Under the pieces are notes generated by a model that saw only the letters and a list, made by a program, of their open reading frames with translations, did not search any database and was not told the DNA's origin. 11,537 bases of DNA, taken from Acidimicrobiia bacterium (GTDB taxonomy: Bacteria > Actinomycetota > Acidimicrobiia > Acidimicrobiales > Iamiaceae). Position 1 is the stretch's first letter. Every line of letters starts with the position of its first letter. This document shows, one piece after another, positions 1-6,018 of the stretch. The stretch covers positions 1-11,537 of the forward strand of contig JAFBAD010000125.1 in assembly GCA_019247975.1 (NCBI GenBank), given 5' to 3'. The position numbers and the translations under genes were made by a program.

Positions 1-1
1 G

Positions 2-841
2 GGCAACCCGAAGTACCCGTGGCTGATCGGTTCGACGCTCTCGCCGTACTCCGCCGAGGTCAAGGCGTTCGTCGACTACCTGAAGCAGAACAAGCCGAAC
101 GCGACGGTGGCGATCCTCTCGGCCACCGACGACTTCGGCCAGGCCTACGAGAAGACGTTCAAGTCGCTCATCAAGGGCACCAAGATCAAGGTGGTCAAGG
201 AGCAGACCTACAACCCCGAGGACAACAAGGTCGACTCGCAGGTCACGAGCCTCGCCGCGAGCAAGGCCGACGCGTTCCTGATGGGTGCGACCCTGCTGGC
301 CTGCCCGGCCGCGCTCAAGCAGGTGCAGGCGACCGGCTGGAAGACGATCGTGTACGGCTCGGCGACCTGCGCAGCGAAGACGCTCATCGGCCTGGCCGGC
401 CCGGCCGCCGACGGGCTCATCAGCTCCACGAACATCAAGGACCCCTCGAACCCGCGGTACAAGTCCGATCCGGCCATGCAGCTGTACATGACCAACATCG
501 AGAAGTACTGGCCGGGCAACAAGGCCAACCTCGACAAGACCAACGGCATCGTCGCCTACGGCTGGACGCAGGGCGCGCTGCTCGCAGCCACCCTGGAGAA
601 GGCGAAGGCCGCGACCCGCGCCGCGGTGATGACGTCGGCCCGCAACATCGACATCGGCGACGTCGGGCTCCTCTTCGAGGGGGCCGAGGTGCACTCGGGC
701 AAGGACGACCCGTTCCTCGGTGAGCAGTTCCAGCTGGTCAAGTACGGGGCCGCACAGGGCTACTTCGACAACGTCGGCTCGTTGCTCGACTTCGACGGCA
801 AGACCGCGTCGTTCACGCCCCAGGACGTCATCAACGGCTAA
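2..841 (+). CDS. ABC transporter substrate-binding protein, branched-chain amino-acid (LivK-like) type, 5' partial
   Basis: The frame is open from base 2 and ends at TAA (839-841), giving 279 visible residues. The N-terminus, with signal peptide and first lobe, lies outside the window. The visible part reads as the second half of a type I periplasmic-binding fold: a segment NATVAILSATDDFGQAYEK typical of the inter-lobe region, then ADAFLMGATLLACPAALKQV, then a late YGWTQGALLAATLEKA helix. In this family (Peripla_BP_6) the protein is exported or lipid-anchored and hands amino acids, amides or related small solutes to an ABC permease. The permease and ATPase genes are not in the window, so any partners would lie to the left or elsewhere. 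The ligand cannot be told from sequence. An ATG at 107 exists, but coding continues upstream of it, so it is not the start. The gene ends against the convergent HEAT-repeat gene with a 4-bp overlap. Confidence 0.92.
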   Translation, partial: GNPKYPWLIGSTLSPYSAEVKAFVDYLKQNKPNATVAILSATDDFGQAYEKTFKSLIKGTKIKVVKEQTYNPEDNKVDSQVTSLAASKADAFLMGATLLACPAALKQVQATGWKTIVYGSATCAAKTLIGLAGPAADGLISSTNIKDPSNPRYKSDPAMQLYMTNIEKYWPGNKANLDKTNGIVAYGWTQGALLAATLEKAKAATRAAVMTSARNIDIGDVGLLFEGAEVHSGKDDPFLGEQFQLVKYGAAQGYFDNVGSLLDFDGKTASFTPQDVING

Positions 842-1458
842 TCCGACCTGCGCAGGTCCTCGGCCACCTGGCGGACCTGCCAGTCGCGATCCGCGCACGC
901 TGCTTCGAGGGCCCGGTCGACCTCCGGGCCCTCGAACGCGGCGAGCGCGATGACCGCCCGCCGGCGCACGGTGGCCCGGTCGCCGAGTGCCTCCAGCACC
1001 GTGGGCAGCGACCCGGGATCGCCGATCGCACCGAGGGCGGCGACGGCGGCCTCCCGCACGAGCGGGTCGTCGTGGTGCCGCGCCAGGTCGGCCAGTCGCT
1101 GGATCGGCGCTGGGTCCTCGCGCTCGCCGGCCGCCCAGGCCGCGACCTCGACGACGGTTGGGTCGGCGTCGCCGAGGAGGGCCTCGAGCGTCGCGCCGTC
1201 GCCGTGACCTGATGCCTCGAGCTCGGCCACCCGGCGCCGCACCCGTGGGTCGGGGTCGGCCGACGCGCCAGCGAGGAGCCGGGCGTCCGCAGCCCCCATG
1301 CGGGCCAGCGCGCCGAGGGCCCGTTCCCGGACCCCGCCGTCGGGATCGCCGAGGAGCGACCGGGCCGTCGTCGCATCGCCCTCGTGCCCGGCGACCGCCG
1401 CCGCCCGGCGACGCCGCCGGACCTCATCGGCTACCTTCCGCGCCGCGTCCGAGCCCAT
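838..1458 (-). CDS. HEAT-repeat protein (PBS-lyase HEAT-like), 206 aa
   Basis: Encodes a soluble Ala/Arg/Asp-rich helical protein. Repeating units such as DDPLVREAAVAALGAIGD, PTVVEVAAWAAGERED and DRDWQVRQVAEDLRR are spaced about 30 residues apart and fit short HEAT-like repeats, perhaps five or six of them. Proteins of this kind act as protein-protein scaffolds; no catalytic motif is visible and no function is assigned. I chose the ATG at 1456-1458 (protein begins MGSDAARKVADEV) because it leaves the divergent TetR start free. The frame stays open to another ATG at 1534-1536, which would add 26 low-complexity residues and run into the TetR coding region. Neither start has a clear Shine-Dalgarno sequence. 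The stop (TAG, read on the minus strand at 838-840) overlaps the stop of the convergent ABC gene, leaving no room for a dedicated terminator. A link to the TetR regulator is possible from the divergent layout but unproven. Confidence 0.82.
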   Translation of the reverse strand: MGSDAARKVADEVRRRRRAAAVAGHEGDATTARSLLGDPDGGVRERALGALARMGAADARLLAGASADPDPRVRRRVAELEASGHGDGATLEALLGDADPTVVEVAAWAAGEREDPAPIQRLADLARHHDDPLVREAAVAALGAIGDPGSLPTVLEALGDRATVRRRAVIALAAFEGPEVDRALEAACADRDWQVRQVAEDLRRSD

Positions 1459-1477
1459 CGACCGAAGTGGATCACGG
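1459..1477. promoter_or_regulatory. 19-bp divergent start-to-start gap between HEAT gene and TetR gene
   Basis: Only 19 bp separate the two chosen start codons, so the promoters of both genes must overlap the opposite coding sequences or give leaderless or near-leaderless transcripts. A possible TetR -10 element, TACCTT, lies at 1432-1437, inside the HEAT gene. There is an imperfect direct repeat GGATCAC / GGATGAC across 1469-1483. I see no long palindrome that would be an obvious TetR operator. This is offered as the region to look in, not as an identified site. Confidence 0.35.
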
Positions 1478-2113
1478 ATGACCTCGGACGAGCCACCACC
1501 GTCGAGGTCCTCGCTCCGGCAGGAGCGCGCGGACACGACCCGGCGCCAGCTCCTCGACGCGGCGCGGGACGTCTTCGAGGAGAAGGGCTACCGGGCCACG
1601 ACGATCCGCGCGATCACCTCGCGCGCCTCGACCGCGCAGGGCACCTTCTACCTGCACTTCGAGAACAAGGAGGACGCCTTCGGTCAGGTGCTGGCCGAGG
1701 TGTGGCAGGGCATGCTCTCGATGGTCGACTGGGAGTGGGAGGGCGACCCGCGCGAGATCACGCGGTCGGCCGTGCAGTCGGTCATCGCGGCCGTGGCCAT
1801 GCATCCCGGGATCGCGCGGGCGCTGCTCGAGGGCTCGCTCGACAACGAGACGATCGAGGCACGTTGGATGGCCTCGCGTGCGGTGCTCATCGAGCGCATC
1901 GCGGAGCTGATCGCGAAGGAGCAGAGCGCAGGACGGGCGCGCGACCTCGACCCGCTGCTGGCTGCGCACGCGCTCGGTTCGATGGTCGAGTGGGTCGCGC
2001 TGAACCGGTACGCGCTCGCCCCGGAGCGCCACGCGCCCGGTGTGGACGCGATGGTCGACGCGGTGACCGACCTCTGGTACCACGCGGTCTACCGCGGACA
2101 CGGGAGCGGCTGA
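1478..2113 (+). CDS. TetR/AcrR-family transcriptional regulator, 211 aa
   Basis: Residues about 17-65 form a textbook TetR N-terminal DNA-binding domain: TTRRQLLDAARDVFEEKGY, then TTIRAITSRASTAQGTFYLH, then FENKEDAF. The GTFYLHF recognition-helix end is fully conserved. The rest (about 70-211) is a helical ligand-binding or dimer region whose inducer cannot be predicted. Length is normal for the family. The ATG at 1478 puts the helix-turn-helix at the usual distance from the N-terminus. The frame is open further upstream (to 1298), but that stretch is Arg/Ser/Pro-rich, unlike the family, and is antisense to the HEAT gene. No good Shine-Dalgarno precedes the ATG. Members usually repress themselves and a neighbouring, often divergent, gene; here that would be the HEAT-repeat gene. 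A hairpin and T-run follow the stop, so the gene appears to be its own unit. Confidence 0.93.
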   Translation: MTSDEPPPSRSSLRQERADTTRRQLLDAARDVFEEKGYRATTIRAITSRASTAQGTFYLHFENKEDAFGQVLAEVWQGMLSMVDWEWEGDPREITRSAVQSVIAAVAMHPGIARALLEGSLDNETIEARWMASRAVLIERIAELIAKEQSAGRARDLDPLLAAHALGSMVEWVALNRYALAPERHAPGVDAMVDAVTDLWYHAVYRGHGSG

Positions 2114-2117
2114 GCGG

Positions 2118-2133
2118 ACCGGCACCGGTTTTT
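2118..2133 (+). terminator. Short hairpin plus T-run after the TetR gene
   Basis: ACCGGCACCGGT (2118-2129) is an inverted repeat (ACCG, 4-nt loop GCAC, CGGT), followed directly by five T (2129-2133). This is the only T-run of that length nearby and sits 5 bp past the TetR stop. The stem is short, so termination strength is uncertain. Confidence 0.45.
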
Positions 2134-2139
2134 AGGCGC

Positions 2140-2160
2140 GCCGTGGCAGGCTGGCACGGC
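2140..2160. repeat. Inverted repeat in the TetR-YlbL intergenic region
   Basis: GCCGTG (2140-2145) and CACGGC (2155-2160) are perfect inverted arms around a 9-nt loop. A second, overlapping hairpin is possible with GGCTG and CAGCC. The repeat lies about 25 bp before the GTG start of the YlbL-like gene. It could be an operator or mRNA leader structure, or simply part of the terminator zone. The rest of the 72-bp gap shows no convincing promoter hexamers. Confidence 0.35.
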
Positions 2161-2185
2161 AGCCCGTTCGTGGCTGGACGCAGCC

Positions 2186-3304
2186 GTGGACGATCGCATC
2201 ACCTTCGAACCAGAGCCCGCTCTCGACGCGCCGGACCCGACCGAGCCGACGACGGGCGCGCCGCCGCCCCGCCGGCTCCGGCTGGTCTGGTGGGTCCTCG
2301 GGCCGCTGCTCGCACTGGTGGCTGCGGTCACGACGACCGCGGCCGTCGTGCACGCCCCGTACATCATGTTCGCCCCCGGCTCCGCGACGAGCGCCGAGCC
2401 GCTCGTCAAGGTCCCAGACGGCAGCTCGTACGAGTCGAAGGGCGACGTGCTCTTCACCACGGTGTCGGTGATCCGTCCGACGTATCTGGAGGCGTTGAAG
2501 GGCTGGCTCCAGCACGACGTCGACGTGGCGCCGCGCAAGCTCTACTACGGCGACCAGACCGACGCGCAGAACCAGGCCGAGAACGTCCAGGAGATGGACG
2601 ACTCGAAGACCCGCGCCGCGACGGTGGCGCTGAAGCGGCTCGGCTACGACGTCAAGGGCACCGGCGTCACGCTGGTCGACGTCGATGCCGCGTCGAAGGC
2701 GGCCAAGGTCCTCCGGGCGAACGACGTGGTGGTCGAGGCCGGCGGTCGCCCGGTGAAGGACACCGACGACCTCATCGCGGTGATCAGCGCGCACAAGCCG
2801 GGCCAGGTGGTCCCCATGACCGTCGAGCGGCCGGTGGCCGGCAAGAAGGCGGAGCGGCGCACCGTGCCGGTGACCCTCGGCCGCAAGCCCGGCACCGACG
2901 ATGCGGTGATCGGCGTGCTCATCTCCACCCGGATGGACTTCCCGCTGAAGGTCGACATCAACTCCGGTGACGTCGGCGGTCCCTCGGCCGGCCTGGCGTG
3001 GACGCTCGCCCTGCTCGACCGCCTGACCCCGGGTTCGATCACCGGCGGCCACCGGGTCGCGGTCACCGGGGAGATCGACGAGCACGGCCGGGTGCTCGAG
3101 ATCGGTGGCGTGGGGCAGAAGGCGGTCGCCGCCCGCCACGAGGGCGCCACCCTCTTCATCGTCCCGAGCTCGGAAGCGGCCCAGGCCCGCCGCTCGGCCG
3201 GCTCGATGCAGGTCGTCGGCGTCCACGACCTGGACGGGGCGCTCCACGCCCTCGCCGCGATCGGCGGCAACGCCGAGCACCTGGGGCGGCCCGGCGCCAG
3301 ATAG
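2186..3304 (+). CDS. YlbL-like membrane-anchored PDZ-Lon (S16) serine protease, 372 aa
   Basis: Layout: a Pro/Glu-rich cytoplasmic N-terminus (1-30), one transmembrane helix (about 33-56, WWVLGPLLALVAAVTTTAAV), a family-specific extracytoplasmic stretch beginning PYIMFAPGSA, a PDZ domain (about 150-225, with LRANDVVVEAGGRPVKD), and a Lon-type proteolytic domain (about 235-355). The Lon Ser/Lys dyad is intact: Ser267 in GDVGGPSAGLAW and Lys312 in IGGVGQKAVAA, 45 residues apart, normal for this fold. There is no ATPase domain, so it is a Lon-like protease and not Lon itself. In Bacillus, YlbL degrades a small membrane cell-division inhibitor after DNA damage; whether this homologue does so is unknown. 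The start is GTG at 2186, placing the helix at the usual depth; only a weak GGACG precedes it. In mycobacteria the homologue sits beside UPF0182; here that partner lies about 6.5 kb downstream on the same strand. Confidence 0.93.
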   Translation: MDDRITFEPEPALDAPDPTEPTTGAPPPRRLRLVWWVLGPLLALVAAVTTTAAVVHAPYIMFAPGSATSAEPLVKVPDGSSYESKGDVLFTTVSVIRPTYLEALKGWLQHDVDVAPRKLYYGDQTDAQNQAENVQEMDDSKTRAATVALKRLGYDVKGTGVTLVDVDAASKAAKVLRANDVVVEAGGRPVKDTDDLIAVISAHKPGQVVPMTVERPVAGKKAERRTVPVTLGRKPGTDDAVIGVLISTRMDFPLKVDINSGDVGGPSAGLAWTLALLDRLTPGSITGGHRVAVTGEIDEHGRVLEIGGVGQKAVAARHEGATLFIVPSSEAAQARRSAGSMQVVGVHDLDGALHALAAIGGNAEHLGRPGAR

Positions 3305-3325
3305 TCGGACAACCGCCCTCACGAC

Positions 3326-3340
3326 GGTGCGGTGCGGTGC
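3326..3340 (+). repeat. Tandem 5-mer GGTGC x3
   Basis: Three exact head-to-tail copies of GGTGC occupy the gap between the protease stop and the kinase start, directly before the stem-loop at 3341-3374. If the kinase used an upstream in-frame GTG (3337) or ATG (3343), part of this repeat would become coding or leader. It could vary in copy number by slippage, but nothing in one sequence shows that it does. Confidence 0.6.
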
Positions 3341-3374
3341 CGATGGGTACACCCGGGGGGGCCCGAGCCCATCG
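3341..3374 (+). promoter_or_regulatory. Stem-loop just upstream of the histidine kinase start
   Basis: CGATGGG (3341-3347) and CCCATCG (3368-3374) are perfect 7-bp inverted arms. Inside the 20-nt loop a second stem, CGGG and CCCG around GGGG, can form. The structure ends 4 bp before the chosen ATG (3379) and includes the only purine-rich run near that start, so it could hide the ribosome-loading region. There is no T-run after it, so a terminator is less likely. One arm contains the alternative ATG at 3343. Confidence 0.4.
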
Positions 3375-3378
3375 CCTG

Positions 3379-6018
3379 ATGTCGACCGACGCAACCCTGC
3401 TCCAGTTCGCAGCCGAGGTGTCTCTCTTCCTCGTCGCGGTCGCGGGCCTGGTGCTGGCCGCCCGGGCCGGATTGGTGGGCCGGGACCGGTCGTCCCGCGG
3501 CCTGCTCGTCGGCGGTTTCCTCGTCCTCGCCGTCGCGGCCTTCGCACAGGGCGCGCTGGTGGTCGACCGGGTCGACGACCGCGGGCCGCTGCTCGTCCTC
3601 CGTCTCAGCGGCGCTGCCCTCCTCGCCCTGGGGGCCATCGGCTGGACGGCCGGCCGGGCGAGCCGGGCGCTGCTGACCGGCGGGCTGGTCGCGCTCGCCG
3701 GCGCGTCCGCCGTCGACCGCTTCGGGAGCACCTCGCTCGCCGACGTCGTCTTCCTTCTGGCTGCGGGTGCGATCGGTGGGTCGATCGTGCTCGCCGGCCG
3801 GCGCTCCATCCCGCTGCGGATCGGTACCAGCGCCGCTGCGCTGCTGCTCATGGTGGTCCTGGCCGTCTCGCTCGCCGTCTCGGTCGTCCTCACCCACAAC
3901 GTGGAGGACGAGGCGCTGCGCCGCTACGGCAGCCGCACCCGGGCCGAAGCCGAGGCCGCGACTGACACCGGCCGGGGTGCCCTGATCACCGCCCGGGTCA
4001 TCGGTGCGGTGCTCTCCGGCGACCGCGCATCGGACCTCGTCGCCTTCCAGCCCGGCGCCACGGCGGCCGAGCGCGCCCGGGCCCGCTCCGACATCGCCGC
4101 CGACCTCGCTGCACTGACCGGCAACCGGCTGCTCGGCTTCGACGACCCGGTCGTGTACGTCGGCCCCGACGGCCGGGCGGAGGTCGCCTCGCCGGCTCAC
4201 CTCGACGGCCTCACCCGGGCCGGCCTGGCCGACGACGAGCTGGTGGTCGACGCGCAGCAGACGCAAGGTCCGCGACAGGGCGTGAGCATCGTCGGCAACC
4301 AGGCGTTCGGCGTAGCGGCGGTGCCGCTCTTCGTCCAGCCCGCCGGGAAGCCGCAGCTGCCCGCCGGGGTGCTCGCGGTCGCCGTCCACCTCGACGACTC
4401 GTACCTGCGGGTGCGGTCGCGGGTCGGTGAGCCGCTGTCGTTCTCGCTCGTCGCCCCAGCCGCAGTGCTCTCCTCCTCGGGGCCGCAGCCGTCCGAGGCC
4501 GTCCTGCTCGCCGCGGCCCAGCGGGCCATCACCGGCTCGAGCCGGAGCGCGAGCGTGGTGGACGGCCGCTTCGTCGTCGCCACCCCGATCGGTGCCGACG
4601 TCGGTGACGGGGCGCCCGGTGAGCTCGCCTTCGTCACCTCGGTGCCGACCACGGTCGTCGACGACGCGCGCGACGCGCTCTTCCGCAACCTGTTCCTCGT
4701 CGTGCTGGCGGCCACGCTCGTGTCGGTCGGCGGTGCTGCGCTGCTCGGCGAGCGGATCGGCGGGGGCCTGCGCCGGCTCATCGGCGCGACGGAGCGCATC
4801 CGGGCCGGCGACCTCGACGCCCGGGCCGGCGTCCGGCGCGACGACGAGCTCGGCGTGCTCGGCGCGTCCTTCGACCAGATGGCCGGCTCGCTCCGCGCGA
4901 TGACCGGGGACCTGCGGGCGGCCGTGATCGACGAGGCCCGCCTGCGGGCCCGGCTCGAGGCGGTCGTGGCCGGCATGGGCGAGGCGCTGCTGGCGTGCGA
5001 CCAGGACCGCGCGGTCACGGAGTGCAACCGGGTCGCAGCCGAGCTGCTGGGCGTCGACCCGCACGAGGTGCGCGGCCGTCCGATCGACGACGTCGTGCGC
5101 TTCACGCTGACCGACCGACCGGTCGAGACCGGCCTGACCGCACCCGAGCGGGGCGTGATCAGCTACGACGGATCGATCTGGACCTCGGGCGGGCCGGTGC
5201 CGGTGCACGTGACCGCCGGCCCGGTCGGCGGCGACGAGGACGAGGTCGCCGGCTCCGTGTTCGTGCTCCGTGACGTCCGCCGCGAGCGGCAGGCCGAGCA
5301 GGCCAAGGCGGACCTCCTGGCGACCATCAGCCACGAGCTGCGCACCCCGCTCACCCCGATCAAGGGGTACGCCGACATGATCCGCACGCGCGACCTCGGC
5401 CCTGATCGGGCCGCCCGCTTCGCCGGCGAGATCGCAGACGGCGTCGACCGGCTCGAGCGGGTGATCAGCCAGCTCGTCAACTTCGCGACGGTCTCCGGCG
5501 GACCGCTCGACCTCGACCTCGGCGCCGTTCGGGTGGACGACCTCGTGCAGGGCGCGCTCGACCGGGCGCAGGCCGGCATCGGCGGCGGCCATCGCTGGCA
5601 CCACGAGGTGACGCAGGGCCCGCTCGAGGTGCTGGTGGACCGCAACCGGATCGACCAGGCGCTCGACGAGCTCGTCGACAACGCGGTCAAGTACTCGCCG
5701 CCCGGTTCCGACATCACGATCGGTGCCGAGGTCGGCGGCGGCAACGGCAGCGGACCGCTGCTGCGGCTGCGGGTGACCGACAACGGCGAGGGCCTCGACA
5801 CCGCCCGCCTCGGTGAGCTGGCCGCCGGCTTCACGCAGGGGGACGGCTCTGCGACCCGGCGGGTGGGAGGTCTGGGGATCGGCCTGGCCCTGGCCGAGCG
5901 GATCGCCCGGGCCCACGGAGGCGCGCTGACCTGCCGGTCGTCGGTGGGCGCGGGCGCGACGTTCACGATCGTCCTGCCGGCCCGCGTCGGTGCCGTGACC
6001 AGCGGGAGGCGCCCGTGA
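3379..6018 (+). CDS. Multi-pass sensor histidine kinase (membrane region - Cache-like - HAMP - PAS - HisKA - HATPase), 879 aa
   Basis: Six hydrophobic helices fill residues 1-172, the last at about 147-172 (AAALLLMVVLAVSLAVSVVL). An outside segment of about 260 residues (173-434) follows. It contains VVYVGPDGRAEVASP and PAGVLAVAVHLDDSYL, suggesting a double Cache-like sensor. A seventh helix (about 435-457) leads into HAMP (about 455-510, IRAGDLDARAGVRRDDELGV) and PAS (about 525-635, GMGEALLACDQDRAVTECN). The kinase core has the phospho-acceptor His652 in SHELRTPLTPIKGYADM, N-box Asn768 in ELVDNAVKYSPPGS, G1 at 801-803 (DNGEG) and G2 at 830-838 (GGLGIGLAL). All key residues are intact, so it should be an active kinase. 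No response regulator is in the window, so the partner is unknown. The ATG at 3379 was chosen because the first helix starts a few residues later; GTG 3337 and ATG 3343 are alternatives. The TGA overlaps the next gene's GTG. Confidence 0.94.
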   Translation: MSTDATLLQFAAEVSLFLVAVAGLVLAARAGLVGRDRSSRGLLVGGFLVLAVAAFAQGALVVDRVDDRGPLLVLRLSGAALLALGAIGWTAGRASRALLTGGLVALAGASAVDRFGSTSLADVVFLLAAGAIGGSIVLAGRRSIPLRIGTSAAALLLMVVLAVSLAVSVVLTHNVEDEALRRYGSRTRAEAEAATDTGRGALITARVIGAVLSGDRASDLVAFQPGATAAERARARSDIAADLAALTGNRLLGFDDPVVYVGPDGRAEVASPAHLDGLTRAGLADDELVVDAQQTQGPRQGVSIVGNQAFGVAAVPLFVQPAGKPQLPAGVLAVAVHLDDSYLRVRSRVGEPLSFSLVAPAAVLSSSGPQPSEAVLLAAAQRAITGSSRSASVVDGRFVVATPIGADVGDGAPGELAFVTSVPTTVVDDARDALFRNLFLVVLAATLVSVGGAALLGERIGGGLRRLIGATERIRAGDLDARAGVRRDDELGVLGASFDQMAGSLRAMTGDLRAAVIDEARLRARLEAVVAGMGEALLACDQDRAVTECNRVAAELLGVDPHEVRGRPIDDVVRFTLTDRPVETGLTAPERGVISYDGSIWTSGGPVPVHVTAGPVGGDEDEVAGSVFVLRDVRRERQAEQAKADLLATISHELRTPLTPIKGYADMIRTRDLGPDRAARFAGEIADGVDRLERVISQLVNFATVSGGPLDLDLGAVRVDDLVQGALDRAQAGIGGGHRWHHEVTQGPLEVLVDRNRIDQALDELVDNAVKYSPPGSDITIGAEVGGGNGSGPLLRLRVTDNGEGLDTARLGELAAGFTQGDGSATRRVGGLGIGLALAERIARAHGGALTCRSSVGAGATFTIVLPARVGAVTSGRRP
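6004..6009 (+). promoter_or_regulatory. Strong ribosome binding site for the FecR-like gene
   Basis: GGGAGG lies 5 nt before the GTG at 6015, within the last codons of the kinase gene. It decides the GTG start of the next gene. With the 4-bp GTGA stop/start overlap (6015-6018) it points to translational coupling. It is the clearest Shine-Dalgarno in the window. Confidence 0.8.

Noticed and set aside
1298..1477. N-terminal extension of the TetR frame
   Set aside because: The added 60 residues are Arg/Ser-rich, antisense to the HEAT gene, and not part of the TetR family's usual N-terminus.
2998..3378. N-terminal extension of the kinase reading frame back to 2998
   Set aside because: The added residues are Arg/Pro-rich and lie inside the protease gene in another frame; the start at 3379 comes just before the first membrane helix.
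3319..5916. Long antisense open frame opposite the histidine kinase
   Set aside because: It is made of Arg/Gly/His/Pro-rich low-complexity sequence with no domain, and is a by-product of GC-rich third positions in the kinase gene, whose domains are unmistakable.
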